From Armatimonadota bacterium (GTDB lineage: Bacteria; Armatimonadota; Armatimonadia; Armatimonadales; Armatimonadaceae): DNA of 47,943 bases. Shown here piece after piece: positions 7,884 through 17,248 of this stretch. Position numbers and translations under genes: made by a program. Each line of letters starts with the position of its first letter. Position 1 is the stretch's first letter. Where the stretch lies: positions 1 through 47,943 of the forward strand of contig JAPLCP010000193.1 in NCBI GenBank assembly GCA_026392155.1, given 5' to 3'. The notes below the pieces were generated by a model that had not been told where the DNA came from, did not search any database, and saw only the letters and a list, made by a program, of their open reading frames with translations.

Positions 7884-8852
7884 TTACGAGATTAAGTACA
7901 TCAGCGGGAACAAGAAGATCCACACGATGTCCACAAAGTGCCAGTACAGACCAATCATTTCCAGCGGCATATAGTCGTCTACGCAGGGGTGCTTGATCCA
8001 GTAGAAGAACATCAGCAGCACCATCATCACAATTCCAATGGAGACGTGGATGCCATGAAGCCCTGTCATACAGAAGTAGATGCTCATGAAGAGCCGAGCG
8101 TGCTGAGCCTCTGCTTTATAGCGCGTAAAGGCAGCATTTGGTACAGAAAAAGCAATCGTTCCATTGGGTATGGATGTTAGTCTCTGATCCATTCCTTCGG
8201 CGAGCTTAGCCGTCTGTGTGGCCGGAATTTCTAGCCCTTCTTCACTGAGTTTAGCTCCCGCCTTCTTGGCTTCTTGCATCGCCGTCCATGCACGGTTGGC
8301 GCGTGGATTCTCGGCATGACCGCCACTGTCATGACCCGCATGCTCTGTCTTGAGAATATAGAGCGCACGGGCGTAGTTGAAGTTGCGATCCGGGTAGAGA
8401 CCTTCGTGTAGCTTATTGGTGTACTCAAAGTACTTGACGACCATGAAGATCATCGCACAGCCTACCACTGTCCCAATCCAGAGGATCGTTTTAATCCGCT
8501 GGCCGATCTGAGCATTGTAGACCGCAAGTACCATAAAGAGCGAGCTCGTCAGCAGGACCGCCGTATTGATCGTCCCTAGCCAAGGAAAGCCACCTTTCAT
8601 CAAGCCTAGGAAGTTGTACTGGAGCAGGAACTGGTGAGCTTCCAAGTAGGTATCGAAATACATCACTCGGTAGAGAGAGTAGGCGAGGAACAGCCCCCCA
8701 AAGAACATGATCTCTGTTACCAGAAACGACCACATTCCTACCAGGTAGCTCTCGTTTTGCTGGTGAATGTTCTCATACTGCATCGAGACCCGCTGACCAG
8801 CACCATGCGAATGCTCAGCCCCTGTACTAGGCTCTAGAGCGTGCAGACTCAT
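7884..8852 (-). CDS. Cytochrome c oxidase subunit III with a long internal insertion
   Basis: The 322-residue protein is about 100 longer than the usual five-helix subunit III. Helices lie at about 36-58, 78-100 and 108-130, then two more in the last 90 residues, with the family stretch Met-Thr-Gly-Leu-His-Gly-Ile-His-Val near 270 and [10 protein letters not shown] near the end. Between helices 3 and 4 is a polar segment of about 95 residues (about 135-230) with a His-Ala-Gly-His-Asp-Ser-Gly-Gly-His patch. It overlaps coxA by 4 bases. Subunit III stabilises proton pumping by subunit I. The insertion would lie outside the membrane and has no known role. Confidence 0.93.
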   Translation of the reverse strand: MSLHALEPSTGAEHSHGAGQRVSMQYENIHQQNESYLVGMWSFLVTEIMFFGGLFLAYSLYRVMYFDTYLEAHQFLLQYNFLGLMKGGFPWLGTINTAVLLTSSLFMVLAVYNAQIGQRIKTILWIGTVVGCAMIFMVVKYFEYTNKLHEGLYPDRNFNYARALYILKTEHAGHDSGGHAENPRANRAWTAMQEAKKAGAKLSEEGLEIPATQTAKLAEGMDQRLTSIPNGTIAFSVPNAAFTRYKAEAQHARLFMSIYFCMTGLHGIHVSIGIVMMVLLMFFYWIKHPCVDDYMPLEMIGLYWHFVDIVWIFLFPLMYLIS

Positions 8853-10606
8853 ACGTGGGTTTCCTCTCGGACAGGTGAGCTATGCTGTGGATCCTTGTCG
8901 TGATCATGTGCATGATCCAAGACATCGTGAGCAGGATGCTCCCCATGGTACTCGTAAGCTTCCCACGTGACCACTGGGATCTCCAGGAAGTTGTGGGTAA
9001 CCGGTGGTGAGGGAATCGTCCACTCAAGTCCAACCGCTCCCCAAGGGTTCGCAACAGCCTTCTCGCCCTTGAACCAGGACCACATGAGATAGAAGACAGG
9101 CAACATGAAACCAATGCCCAGAACCGTAGACCCCGCCGATGAAGCAATATGCCAAATCTGGTACTCCGGGGCGTAGAAGTGGTAGCGCCGGGGCATTCCT
9201 AAGTATCCCACAATAAACTGCGGGAAGAAGGTCATGTTGAAGCCGACAAACTGAATAATCGCGGAGAGCTTTGCGGGAAACTCGGGGTACAGGCGACCGG
9301 TCATCTTAGGCCACCAGTAGTGCAAACCTGCCATGAAGCCTAGTAAGGCCCCACCCACCATAACATAGTGGAAGTGTGCCACAACAAAGTAGGTCGCTGT
9401 CAGGTGAACATCTACGGCGATTGCTGCTAGATACATGCCCGTAAGTCCACCGATCACAAAGAGACCAATAAAACCCAGCGCAAAGATCATGTGGCTGGAG
9501 AGCTCAACACTTCCTTTGAAGATCGTTGCGATCCAGTTAAAAACTTTGACAGCAGAAGGCACCGCCACTAAAAACGAGATGATCGAGAAGACCATGCTCG
9601 AGTACATGGACTGTGCTGTCGCAAACATATGGTGGCCCCAGACCACAAACCCAAAGGCGGCAATTGCAAGCGATGACATTGCGACAAATTCATAACCAAA
9701 GATTCTCTTTTTACAGTTTGTCGCAATGATCTCGTTAATGATTCCCAGGGCTGGAAGCATCATGATGTAGACGGCAGGGTGCGAGTAGAACCAGAACATG
9801 TGCTGGAACAAAACAGGATCACCACCCAGCTCGGGCGAGAAAACTCCAAAGCCAAGAGTACGCTCGACAAGAACCACCAGAAGCGTCACCGCCACAACGG
9901 GCGTCCCCAGCATGATGATGACGGAGGTCGCATACAGCGCCCAAACAAAAAGTGGAAGGCGGAACCAGGTCATTCCGGGGGCGCGCATCTTATGCACCGT
10001 GACGATGAAGTTCAATCCGGTAAAGATGGAGGAGAATCCTCCAAGAAACACTCCCATCAGACAAAGAGCCACATTTCCATTGGCATAGATACTGGAGTAC
10101 GGCGTATAGAACGTCCAGCCCGTATCCACTCCTCCTGAAAAGAGAGAGATCAAAATACAGGTTCCGCCCGCCATATAAACATACCACGAGAGCAAGTTTA
10201 AGCGCGGGAAGGCCAGATCGCGCGCCCCAATCATCAAGGGAAGAGCAAAGTTCGCCAAGATCGCTGGGACTGCCGGAATCAGGAACAAGAACACCATGAT
10301 AATACCGTGCGCCGAGAAAACTCGGTTGTAGGCATCACTGGAAAGAATCTGCCCCTTAGGTGCGGTCAGCTCCAGCCGAACCAGACCTGCGGCTAGTCCT
10401 CCAAGTAAGAAGAACATCGAGACGGAGAAGAGATACAGGAGCGCAATGCGCTTGTGATCAACCGTCAGCAACCAGGACTTAATCGAGAAATCGGTATTGA
10501 TATAGTTCTCGTTATCCACACCGTAGGGACTCTCCCCGTGAGCAGCACGGGCATGACCGTGGGATGCAACCGAGGTATCGTGGCTATCTAAAGTGCTCAC
10601 GCTCAT
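8849..10606 (-). CDS. ctaD: Cytochrome c oxidase subunit I (caa3 type)
   Basis: The 585-residue catalytic subunit reduces O2 to water and pumps protons. CuB and heme ligand motifs are present: Ser-His-Pro-Ala-Val-Tyr (His-Tyr cross-link site), Trp-Gly-His-His-Met-Phe (two CuB His) and Val-Ala-His-Phe-His-Tyr (heme a3 and a His). The first His, for low-spin heme, is in Ser-Ala-His-Gly-Ile-Ile-Met-Val. Leu-Asn-Phe-x-x-Thr resembles the D-channel entry of A-type oxidases. N- and C-terminal tails are His-rich (the last 40 residues hold many His-Asp pairs). It overlaps both subunit II and subunit III by 4 bases. It is a heme-copper oxidase, most like caa3 because subunit II carries cytochrome c. 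Confidence 0.97.
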   Translation of the reverse strand: MSVSTLDSHDTSVASHGHARAAHGESPYGVDNENYINTDFSIKSWLLTVDHKRIALLYLFSVSMFFLLGGLAAGLVRLELTAPKGQILSSDAYNRVFSAHGIIMVFLFLIPAVPAILANFALPLMIGARDLAFPRLNLLSWYVYMAGGTCILISLFSGGVDTGWTFYTPYSSIYANGNVALCLMGVFLGGFSSIFTGLNFIVTVHKMRAPGMTWFRLPLFVWALYATSVIIMLGTPVVAVTLLVVLVERTLGFGVFSPELGGDPVLFQHMFWFYSHPAVYIMMLPALGIINEIIATNCKKRIFGYEFVAMSSLAIAAFGFVVWGHHMFATAQSMYSSMVFSIISFLVAVPSAVKVFNWIATIFKGSVELSSHMIFALGFIGLFVIGGLTGMYLAAIAVDVHLTATYFVVAHFHYVMVGGALLGFMAGLHYWWPKMTGRLYPEFPAKLSAIIQFVGFNMTFFPQFIVGYLGMPRRYHFYAPEYQIWHIASSAGSTVLGIGFMLPVFYLMWSWFKGEKAVANPWGAVGLEWTIPSPPVTHNFLEIPVVTWEAYEYHGEHPAHDVLDHAHDHDKDPQHSSPVREETHV

Positions 10607-11676
10607 TGGTATTGTTCTCCTCCATACATGTAACGAAACTGCTGATTGTCTGTGCTCGCCGGAATGGACTCATCGGCAGGTGTACCACTGTGGGGCTCCT
10701 CTTTAGTTCCGATCGTCTTGACATAGGCATTGATCGCAACCACATCACCTTCCGCTAAGACTCCCTTGTACGAAGGCATGCCTTGTGGCCAACCCGCAAG
10801 AGCAAACTCATCAGGATAGAGAATCGCATTTCGCAAGTACGCATCATCGGCGGTTACGATCTTGCCACTAGCAAGCTGACGACTCTTCCCAAAGATCCCT
10901 GCAAGAGACGGTCCCCGTTTGGCAGCATCAGAACCACCCCCACCGTGACAGCCCGCACACTGGAATTTTTCGTACAGTGCCTTGCCCTGCTGCGCAAGAG
11001 AGAGTCCCCCACGGGTTGCCTCAATCCCACCAGGATTGACAGCACGTACTCCACCGCTGGCAGCCCACTTATTATAGTCGGCACGGCTCATCACATAGAC
11101 CCAGCCTCCCATCTCGGAGTGCTGCGTGCCACAGTACATATTGCAGTAGATATGGTACTTGCCAATCCGGGTGGGTTTAGCCCACATCTGAGTGTACTCA
11201 CCTGGCTGAACCTGGCGCTGCATACGAAACTCAGGAATATAGAACGCATGGATCACGTCTTGAGAGATCATCGTAAACTTGACCGGCTCATCCACCGGAA
11301 TGTGAAGTTCGTTGTTCTCTCGGATGCCATTGGCATGTTGCATGTGCCACATCCACTGTTTCCCAATCACAAAGATCTCTTTTGCGTGCTTTGGCGGTTG
11401 ATAGACCTCCCCAAAGAGCTTTGCAGACCAGACAAATATCCCTAATCCCAAAACCAAAGCGGGAAGTGTCCAGGCCATTTCAAGACCGTTGTGATGGTCT
11501 ACAGGGTTAGAGCGATCCACATTATTGCCACGCTGATAGCGTGCCACCAAAAAGCCCAGCAGTCCCAGCACCAGGACCGTGAAGATCACTGTCAACGCAG
11601 TGAGAACCCAGTAGAGCACGTCTACGTTCTTCGCGTATTCCGATGCTGCCGGAGCCATAATCGGCATTTCACCCAT
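10603..11676 (-). CDS. ctaC: Cytochrome c oxidase subunit II fused to cytochrome c
   Basis: The 357-residue protein has two N-terminal membrane helices (about 20-45 and 68-90), then a cupredoxin domain whose CuA ligands are visible: Cys178, Cys182, His186, Met189 and an upstream His143. A C-terminal class I cytochrome c domain follows, with Cys-Ala-Gly-Cys-His at 240-244. This fusion defines caa3 oxidases, which take electrons without a separate soluble cytochrome c. No signal peptide Cys (lipobox) is seen. It lies 6 bases after the SCO gene, whose product probably loads CuA, and overlaps coxA by 4 bases. Confidence 0.96.
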   Translation of the reverse strand: MGEMPIMAPAASEYAKNVDVLYWVLTALTVIFTVLVLGLLGFLVARYQRGNNVDRSNPVDHHNGLEMAWTLPALVLGLGIFVWSAKLFGEVYQPPKHAKEIFVIGKQWMWHMQHANGIRENNELHIPVDEPVKFTMISQDVIHAFYIPEFRMQRQVQPGEYTQMWAKPTRIGKYHIYCNMYCGTQHSEMGGWVYVMSRADYNKWAASGGVRAVNPGGIEATRGGLSLAQQGKALYEKFQCAGCHGGGGSDAAKRGPSLAGIFGKSRQLASGKIVTADDAYLRNAILYPDEFALAGWPQGMPSYKGVLAEGDVVAINAYVKTIGTKEEPHSGTPADESIPASTDNQQFRYMYGGEQYQ

Positions 11677-11682
11677 CGGTAC

Positions 11683-12540
11683 TCAACCCTCTCTTCTCTG
11701 CTCCCGGGACTCGCGCCGGAAGCTAATAACCATAAACGAACCTAAGGCAATTGCTGTTGCGGTTCCCAGCACTTGCAGAAGCCGAAAAACAGCGAGCCCA
11801 TAGGTATTTCTCTGTGGATCGTAGTGGTAGCAGAAAAGCAAAATCTTCTCTGCCACACTCCCAATCCGACCTTGCCCCGCTTCCGTTAACGAAAGACGGA
11901 CGTCCTTAGCTTTGTAGCTCACTCCAAAGTGATAACGAGAGACACGTCCCTTGGGAGTTACCATGAAAGTCGCGCTTGCATGTGCATACTGCCCCGTCTT
12001 GGCATCGTAGACATATTTATAGCCTAGCGAATCAGCAACGGCACGAATGTCTTTTTCTTCGCCCGTCAGAAAATGAAATGACTTCTCCGCCCCGGCTAAA
12101 CCAAGCTGACTTAGATATTCTTGTTTCTTTGCCGTTGCAATCTCGGGCGTCTCTTTCGGATTAATCGAGATGACTACGACTTCAAAATCGCGCCCAATCT
12201 GGTAGCCAAGGCCAGGCTCATGCATGGCAGAGATCATCCCCTCGACCATCATAGGGCAGGTTCCCGTGCACTTAAAAAACGGCATGACTAGCCAGACAGG
12301 TTTTGTCCCAAAGTACTCTTTCAGGGGCACAATCTTGCCAGTTTCGTTTCGAAATACCGTTTCGAGAGGCAAAGCAGCATCCAGATTCTGGCTGATGGAG
12401 ACATCACGCGCGGCATTAATCCCCGTGTCAAAGCGTGGACGTGAGCCAAAGGGAGCCTGCTGAGACTGCCCCTGGCCGAAAGCCGAGGGAGCTAGCGCCA
12501 GGAGGGCGGCTCCTAGAGTGAGCTTACCGCGTAGGCACAT
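11683..12540 (-). CDS. SCO1/SenC-family copper chaperone with C-terminal membrane helix
   Basis: The 285-residue protein has a signal peptide (residues about 1-22), then a thioredoxin-like SCO domain with Cys-Thr-Gly-Thr-Cys-Pro (the copper-binding CxxxC) and a later His in Tyr-His-Phe-Gly-Val that completes the copper site. The last 50 residues contain a membrane helix (about 252-272) with positive charges after it, so it is anchored at its C-terminus rather than the N-terminus. It sits between the ACIII genes and coxB, in line with CuA assembly on CoxB. The start overlaps the stop of the preceding small gene by one base. Confidence 0.92.
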   Translation of the reverse strand: MCLRGKLTLGAALLALAPSAFGQGQSQQAPFGSRPRFDTGINAARDVSISQNLDAALPLETVFRNETGKIVPLKEYFGTKPVWLVMPFFKCTGTCPMMVEGMISAMHEPGLGYQIGRDFEVVVISINPKETPEIATAKKQEYLSQLGLAGAEKSFHFLTGEEKDIRAVADSLGYKYVYDAKTGQYAHASATFMVTPKGRVSRYHFGVSYKAKDVRLSLTEAGQGRIGSVAEKILLFCYHYDPQRNTYGLAVFRLLQVLGTATAIALGSFMVISFRRESREQRREG

Positions 12541-12965
12541 TAGTGTGCACCCTCTCCACCGGTATATTTACCACTACCGGGATAGGAGCTGTGCTCCTCT
12601 TTTGGGGCCTTACCGGTTACTCCTGAGATTCCTCGGGCGGCAAGGGTTTCTTTTGCTTTTTTAATCCCCACATGAAGCGGTTCCTCGGATGCCTTGTAGA
12701 TTTCCATATCTAGCTTAGGGTCACCTTGAACTTGTGGATAGGGCGGTGTGCGAGGCTTTGTCACAAATGCGGGTACCTCACGCTCAAGTTTCTTCCAGTC
12801 GGGCGTAAAGAACGGGTAAGCACCAAACTGAATGGCCATGATTGAGACCACGACGAATCCTGCAAAGATACTCATCCAGCGAACAATGGCAACAATATTG
12901 ACATCACGGTGCTCGTAGCCAAGCTCCGGAATCGTGCCGTCGTTGATATCATTTGAGCCATGCAT
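12540..12965 (-). CDS. One-helix protein of the ACIII-oxidase cluster, function unknown
   Basis: The 141-residue protein has an N-terminal Gly-Tyr-Glu-His-Arg-Asp-Val-Asn-Ile segment, one membrane helix at about 32-52 and a soluble Pro/Lys/Glu-rich tail. No cofactor motif is seen. Its place between actF and the SCO gene, with 1-3 base spacings, ties it to the respiratory complexes. Small single-helix proteins with a similar front part occur in ACIII-oxidase operons of other phyla. It could be an accessory subunit of either complex. The exact role is unknown. Confidence 0.75.
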   Translation of the reverse strand: MHGSNDINDGTIPELGYEHRDVNIVAIVRWMSIFAGFVVVSIMAIQFGAYPFFTPDWKKLEREVPAFVTKPRTPPYPQVQGDPKLDMEIYKASEEPLHVGIKKAKETLAARGISGVTGKAPKEEHSSYPGSGKYTGGEGAH

Positions 12966-12967
12966 GA

Positions 12968-14185
12968 TTAGTGTGCCTCCAGAGCAAGCTTGGTGTCTTG
13001 GATTCGGGTATCGTGGAGCGGCATTAGCTCCCCTGCCTTCAGATTTCGCACAAAGAGGATCAGCCAGACTCCTCCCACAAACACTAGGGCAGCCAGATCA
13101 ATCCAGAGCGTCGAGAACGCAATCGAGGCGGACTTGAAGAAAGGCACGACCTGCCACCAAACATCTATGGTGCGAAAGAAGAAGATCCACCCCGCAACAA
13201 TGATCAGAAGGTGCGGTGTCCGCTTGCCTTTACCCGAGAGCAGAGCTAAGAACGGCCCAAAGAACTGGAACACCACAATCGCAAGCCCGACGTAGACCAA
13301 GGGGCCTTCAAACCGCTGGACGAAGAAGATAATTTCCTCCGGCAGGTTGCCCGACCAGATGATCAGGAACTGTGAGATTGTAAAGTACCCGAAGACCATG
13401 GTAAAGCCCAGTAGCATGTTGCCAAGGTCTTTCGTCAGCGCGGGGTTGATTGCCCTGGCAAACGGGCGCATGGTGCGCATCGAGAGGACAAGTACCGTCC
13501 CAAAAGCGATCGTCATCAGGATTCCCGTTGCCATGTGCCACGCACCATAGAGTGTGGAGAAGAACATCGGGTTGAGCGACATCAGCCAGTCCGTGAAGGC
13601 AAAAGTCAGCAAGATCACATGCACCACGCCGAGTGGCGGTGCAAAGCTCCGTCGCCACTCCGCCCGTGCTTCATCACGATCTACATCCTGAGCCTTAGAC
13701 GAAGCATTCAGCTTGCTGGTCGTCCAAATCCAGAAGACAAAGTAGAACACCGCGCGGATGATCCAGGCCACCGGATTTAACCACTGCTGCTTTTGAATGG
13801 GAAGCTTGGCCATGAATGCGGGATCTGCCCAAGGAAAGTAGCTATGCCCTGCAACCGTGGCGATTGCGATAGGAATAAAGAACATTCCCATCAGGGGTAG
13901 GTTCTTGTTCCCTGCCTCTAGCACCTTAAGAATTGACAGGCTCCACTGTGCACGGATCGTGTGGTGCAGAAACGTAAGTGTCGTACAGCCAAGTGTCAGG
14001 GTCAGCCAGAAGATGAAGCCGTAGTGATACGCTCCGGCAAAGACGCGGTGACCGGCACTTTGATCCGTAAAGTACCCCGCAGCCAGTGCGATGGCACCGA
14101 TCACGGCCATTCCTGTGGCAGTGTTGCCCAGCTTTGTCAGCGTCGGAAGCGCTGAGGGAGCCTCGTGTGTTTCGTGTTCCGTCAT
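12968..14185 (-). CDS. actF: Alternative complex III subunit ActF
   Basis: The 405-residue integral membrane protein has about ten hydrophobic helices and no heme or iron-sulfur motif. It has the ActF pattern: a Phe-Leu-His-His segment after helix 2, Trp-Leu-Met-Ser-Leu near the middle (about 215), and a long loop with Phe-Val-Gln-Arg-Phe-Glu. ActF is a NrfD-related quinol-side subunit of alternative complex III and pairs with ActC in the membrane. Its start overlaps the stop of actE by one base, and the one-helix gene follows after 2 bases. Confidence 0.9.
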   Translation of the reverse strand: MTEHETHEAPSALPTLTKLGNTATGMAVIGAIALAAGYFTDQSAGHRVFAGAYHYGFIFWLTLTLGCTTLTFLHHTIRAQWSLSILKVLEAGNKNLPLMGMFFIPIAIATVAGHSYFPWADPAFMAKLPIQKQQWLNPVAWIIRAVFYFVFWIWTTSKLNASSKAQDVDRDEARAEWRRSFAPPLGVVHVILLTFAFTDWLMSLNPMFFSTLYGAWHMATGILMTIAFGTVLVLSMRTMRPFARAINPALTKDLGNMLLGFTMVFGYFTISQFLIIWSGNLPEEIIFFVQRFEGPLVYVGLAIVVFQFFGPFLALLSGKGKRTPHLLIIVAGWIFFFRTIDVWWQVVPFFKSASIAFSTLWIDLAALVFVGGVWLILFVRNLKAGELMPLHDTRIQDTKLALEAH

Positions 14186-15261
14186 TAGTTTGCGCCTCCC
14201 TGAACCGTCAGGGTAATGCGTCGGTTCTTGGCCCGGCCTTCACTGGAGCTATTGTCCGCGACAGGTTTGGCGGAGCCATAGCCCTTTGCCAGAAGCGTGC
14301 TACCTGCCACTCCCTTGCTCGTCAGGAAGTCTCGAACTGAGTCTGCTCGTTGGCTGGAGAGCGAGAGGTTACTCGCCGCTTTCCCCTGAGAGTCCGTATG
14401 TCCACCGACCTCGACTTTAGAGTCAGGATTTTTCTTGAGAATCTCCGCAACTGCGGTTAGAAATATCTGCGATTCGGGCTTGAGAGTGGCCTTTGCAGTG
14501 TCGAAGAGCACATCACCGGTCAGCTTACTCATCGCGCTATCGAGGTCTTCTTGCTCCTTCTTAGCTGCGTCCGTTGCGGGGAGGGCCTCGACAGGAGCAG
14601 GCGTAGCCGTTACCCTCGGTGCAGGCGTTGGCTCAGCAGGTTCACTAGGAGCGGGAGTAGCCGCCACTGCGACAGGAGTCACTGCCGCCGGAACGTTTCC
14701 CCCACTAGCGAGCTGGAGCGCACGGACATAGCTCACAACAGCCCAGCGATCATTGTAGTCCTGGATGCGGGAAGCATAGCCATACATCGCGCCCTTACCG
14801 TGGGTAAGAACATCGTACATGTAGCCATCTTCTGCTTTTAGGAGACGAGGTTGGTGCAAGGTAGCGGGTAGCTTCTGCCAGAACCCAAGGCCGCGCTGCG
14901 CTATAAAGCCATTGCCGTTGCCCGCAGTTCCGTGGCAGGGAGCGCAGTAGACCGTGTAGCGGTTCTCACCGCGATCCAGCATCGCTTTGGGGCCGCCAAA
15001 GCTCTTGACCGCCTCGGCAGGAATCTGCGCGACGAACTTTCCGGCCTGTTTCCCCGTGGTGAAGGCATCGTCGGTGCGGAGCTTACCGCGCGCAATCGTC
15101 CCCTCAGGCAGGGCACGGCTGGCCTGACGATCGGTGTAGAAATCGCTCTCGTAGTAGGCCTTCATCTTGGGCTGCTCCCACATATCAATGTGACAGCCCG
15201 AGAGAAGAGCACTTCCACCCAAGAGGGTTAGCCCTAGTGTGTATCGCATGCTAATGTTCAC
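14185..15261 (-). CDS. actE: ActE cytochrome c lipoprotein fused to an OmpA peptidoglycan-binding domain
   Basis: The start is the GTG at 15261, which overlaps the actD stop by 4 bases (GTGA) with GGAGGT 9 bases upstream; a longer frame to 15357 would overlap actD by 100 bases. The 358-residue protein has a lipoprotein signal ending at Leu-Leu-Ser-Gly-Cys23. The monoheme cytochrome c domain has Cys106-Ala-Pro-Cys-His110 and a likely axial Met159 in Gly-Ala-Met-Tyr, and ends at about 185 with Asp-Arg-Trp-Ala-Val-Val. A Pro/Ala/Thr linker follows (190-230), then an OmpA-like domain (245-355) with Gly-His-Thr-Asp near 287-290 and Asn-Arg-Arg-Ile. ActE passes electrons out of ACIII, and OmpA domains bind peptidoglycan. 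This joining is unusual. Confidence 0.9.
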   Translation of the reverse strand: MNISMRYTLGLTLLGGSALLSGCHIDMWEQPKMKAYYESDFYTDRQASRALPEGTIARGKLRTDDAFTTGKQAGKFVAQIPAEAVKSFGGPKAMLDRGENRYTVYCAPCHGTAGNGNGFIAQRGLGFWQKLPATLHQPRLLKAEDGYMYDVLTHGKGAMYGYASRIQDYNDRWAVVSYVRALQLASGGNVPAAVTPVAVAATPAPSEPAEPTPAPRVTATPAPVEALPATDAAKKEQEDLDSAMSKLTGDVLFDTAKATLKPESQIFLTAVAEILKKNPDSKVEVGGHTDSQGKAASNLSLSSQRADSVRDFLTSKGVAGSTLLAKGYGSAKPVADNSSSEGRAKNRRITLTVQGGAN

Positions 15262-15821
15262 TGGCGCGCTACCTCCGCAACATTCAGGGCTCCGAGCCCA
15301 TTTAGGAACGCCGCCGTTTCGTTTTGTTCGTACTTGGGGTCTTTGGTCTCGATACATAGGAAGTAGCGATCCTGTGTGGCGCGATCAAAGTTGGGGGCAT
15401 TAAAGATCGGGTGGTGAAATCGGGGAAGACCATTGAGGGCCCACTGCGAGATAAAGGTCGTCAGGCCCGTACAGAGAACCGTCATCTCAAACGTGACCGG
15501 GATAAACTGTGGCCACGTGTTGAGTGGCTTTCCTCCGACGTTCATCGGGTAGTCAATCACCGCGATGAAGTACTGTAGCCCAAAGCCTAACAGACAGCCC
15601 GTGAGTCCTCCAAAGAACGCAAACCAAGGAATACGGTCGTCCGTACCGTTTGGCAGTGCTTCGGCAAGGCCGTGAATCGGGAAAGGCGAGTAGGCATCTG
15701 TTTTCGAGTAGCCCGCTGCCGTCGCACGCTTCGCCGCAATCACGAGATCATCGGGAGAGTCAAACTCCGCAATCATTCCGTAGATCGGGTTTTCAACAGG
15801 CCCATGTCCATGTGCTGACAT
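15258..15821 (-). CDS. actD: Alternative complex III subunit ActD (DUF3341)
   Basis: The 187-residue protein has a short His-rich front, then the DUF3341 pattern: Tyr-Gly-Met-Ile-Ala-Glu-Phe near 14-20, Lys-Thr-Asp-Ala-Tyr-Ser-Pro-Phe-Pro-Ile-His-Gly, two membrane helices at about 66-88 and 105-130, and a C-terminal Asp-Arg-Tyr-Phe-Leu-Cys-Ile-Glu. ActD is a structural membrane subunit of ACIII without cofactors. It starts at the last base of actC and overlaps actE by 4 bases. Confidence 0.93.
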   Translation of the reverse strand: MSAHGHGPVENPIYGMIAEFDSPDDLVIAAKRATAAGYSKTDAYSPFPIHGLAEALPNGTDDRIPWFAFFGGLTGCLLGFGLQYFIAVIDYPMNVGGKPLNTWPQFIPVTFEMTVLCTGLTTFISQWALNGLPRFHHPIFNAPNFDRATQDRYFLCIETKDPKYEQNETAAFLNGLGALNVAEVARQ

Positions 15822-17248
15822 TAGTGAGCCTCCTCTTCATGCGCATCGTGAGCGTCATGAGTATCGTGACCAAACGTGTGGTGATTTTTATACAGTAGAT
15901 CGCGCATCTCAAAGATATTGATGAAGGGCAGCACCTTGATGAACATAAAGAGCAAGAAGGTAAAGAAGCCCATCGTCCCTAAAAAGAGTAGCCAGTCCCA
16001 GAGGGTCGGGGAGTAGTAGCCCCAGGAGCTGGTTAGGAAGTCACGGGTCAGCGACATCGGGATGATCACGAAGCGCTCCAGCCACATTCCGATTCCAATT
16101 ACAATACTGGTGACAAATAAGAAGGGAACATTCTTGCGGAGCTTGTGGTACCAGAGTGCCTGCGGCCAGATACCGTTGCAGAAGATCAGCGCCCAGTAGA
16201 ATGCGGCGTAAGGACCGGCAAATCTATGGTTGACCACAGCGAGCTCATAGACATTGCCTGAGTACCAGCTATAGAAGATCTCCAAGACGTAGCCATAGAA
16301 GACAATCAGGCCCGTTGCCAACGTGATCTTGGCCATCCAGTCGAGGTGCTTCTCGGTGATAAAGTCCTTGAGACCATAGAGAGCACGGAGCGGCAGGCCA
16401 AAGGTCAGTACCATCGCAAATCCGGCAAAGACGGCTCCTGCCACAAAGTAGGGCGGGAAGATGGTCGTGTGCCAGCCTGGGACAATTCCCACGGCGAAGT
16501 CGAAGCTCACGATGGTGTGCACGGAGAGAACGAGTGGGGCAGAGATGCCTGCCAGGATATTGGTCGCTTGCTCGTAGCGGAACCAGTGCTTGGCGCTTCC
16601 CCGCCATCCCAGTGCAACCGCACCATAGAGAACCTTAGCGATCATGCTCTGCGAGCGGTCACGGAGGGTTGCGATGTCGGGAACCAGTCCTAAGAACCAG
16701 AAGAGCATCGAGATGGTGAAGTAGGTAGAGACAGCAAAGACGTCCCACTCTAGCGGCGAGCGCGTCTGCGGCCACATACCCAAGATATTCGGGTAAGGGA
16801 AGAGCCAGTAGTCACACCAAGGACGACCCGTGTGAAGCAGCGGGTAGAGACCCGCACACATCACCGCGAAGATGGTCATTGCCTCGGCAAAACGGTTGAT
16901 CGAGTTGCGCCAGGATTGACGCATCAGCAAGAGAATCGCTGAGATCAGTGTTCCTGCGTGGCCGATACCAATCCACCAGACAAAGTTAACAATGTCCCAT
17001 GCCCAGCCCGCGGGCTGGTTATTTCCCCAGATCCCCGTTCCCCGCAGAATCAGCCAGGTGATGGCCATCAGCATGACGTTCAACCCAACAAAGCCAATGG
17101 CGGTTACGATAAACCAGACCAGCGGCGGGCGCGGGTTTAGGACAACGCGCGCAATGATATCTGTAATAGACTCATAGTCATGCTCGTTGTCAATAAAATT
17201 CTCGGGGATGAGCTGCGTGCGCTTGCCGCCCATCGGTTCCGTTGCCAT
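15821..17248 (-). CDS. actC: Alternative complex III subunit ActC (NrfD/PsrC family)
   Basis: The 475-residue NrfD-type membrane protein has about ten helices and carries the quinol site of ACIII next to the ActB iron-sulfur domain. Typical stretches are Trp-Trp-Ile-Gly-Ile-Gly-His-Ala-Gly-Thr at about 90-99, Gly-Arg-Pro-Trp near 140 and Ser-Val-His-Thr-Ile-Val-Ser-Phe-Asp-Phe-Ala near 243. The C-terminus is His/Asp/Glu-rich (about the last 20 residues). It begins immediately after actB with no spacer. Like other NrfD proteins it has no heme motif. Confidence 0.94.
   Translation of the reverse strand: MATEPMGGKRTQLIPENFIDNEHDYESITDIIARVVLNPRPPLVWFIVTAIGFVGLNVMLMAITWLILRGTGIWGNNQPAGWAWDIVNFVWWIGIGHAGTLISAILLLMRQSWRNSINRFAEAMTIFAVMCAGLYPLLHTGRPWCDYWLFPYPNILGMWPQTRSPLEWDVFAVSTYFTISMLFWFLGLVPDIATLRDRSQSMIAKVLYGAVALGWRGSAKHWFRYEQATNILAGISAPLVLSVHTIVSFDFAVGIVPGWHTTIFPPYFVAGAVFAGFAMVLTFGLPLRALYGLKDFITEKHLDWMAKITLATGLIVFYGYVLEIFYSWYSGNVYELAVVNHRFAGPYAAFYWALIFCNGIWPQALWYHKLRKNVPFLFVTSIVIGIGMWLERFVIIPMSLTRDFLTSSWGYYSPTLWDWLLFLGTMGFFTFLLFMFIKVLPFINIFEMRDLLYKNHHTFGHDTHDAHDAHEEEAH

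Noticed and set aside
15262-15357. Longer N-terminus for ActE
   Set aside because: It would overlap actD by 100 bases. The GTG at 15261 has GGAGGT at the right distance and directly precedes a lipoprotein signal.
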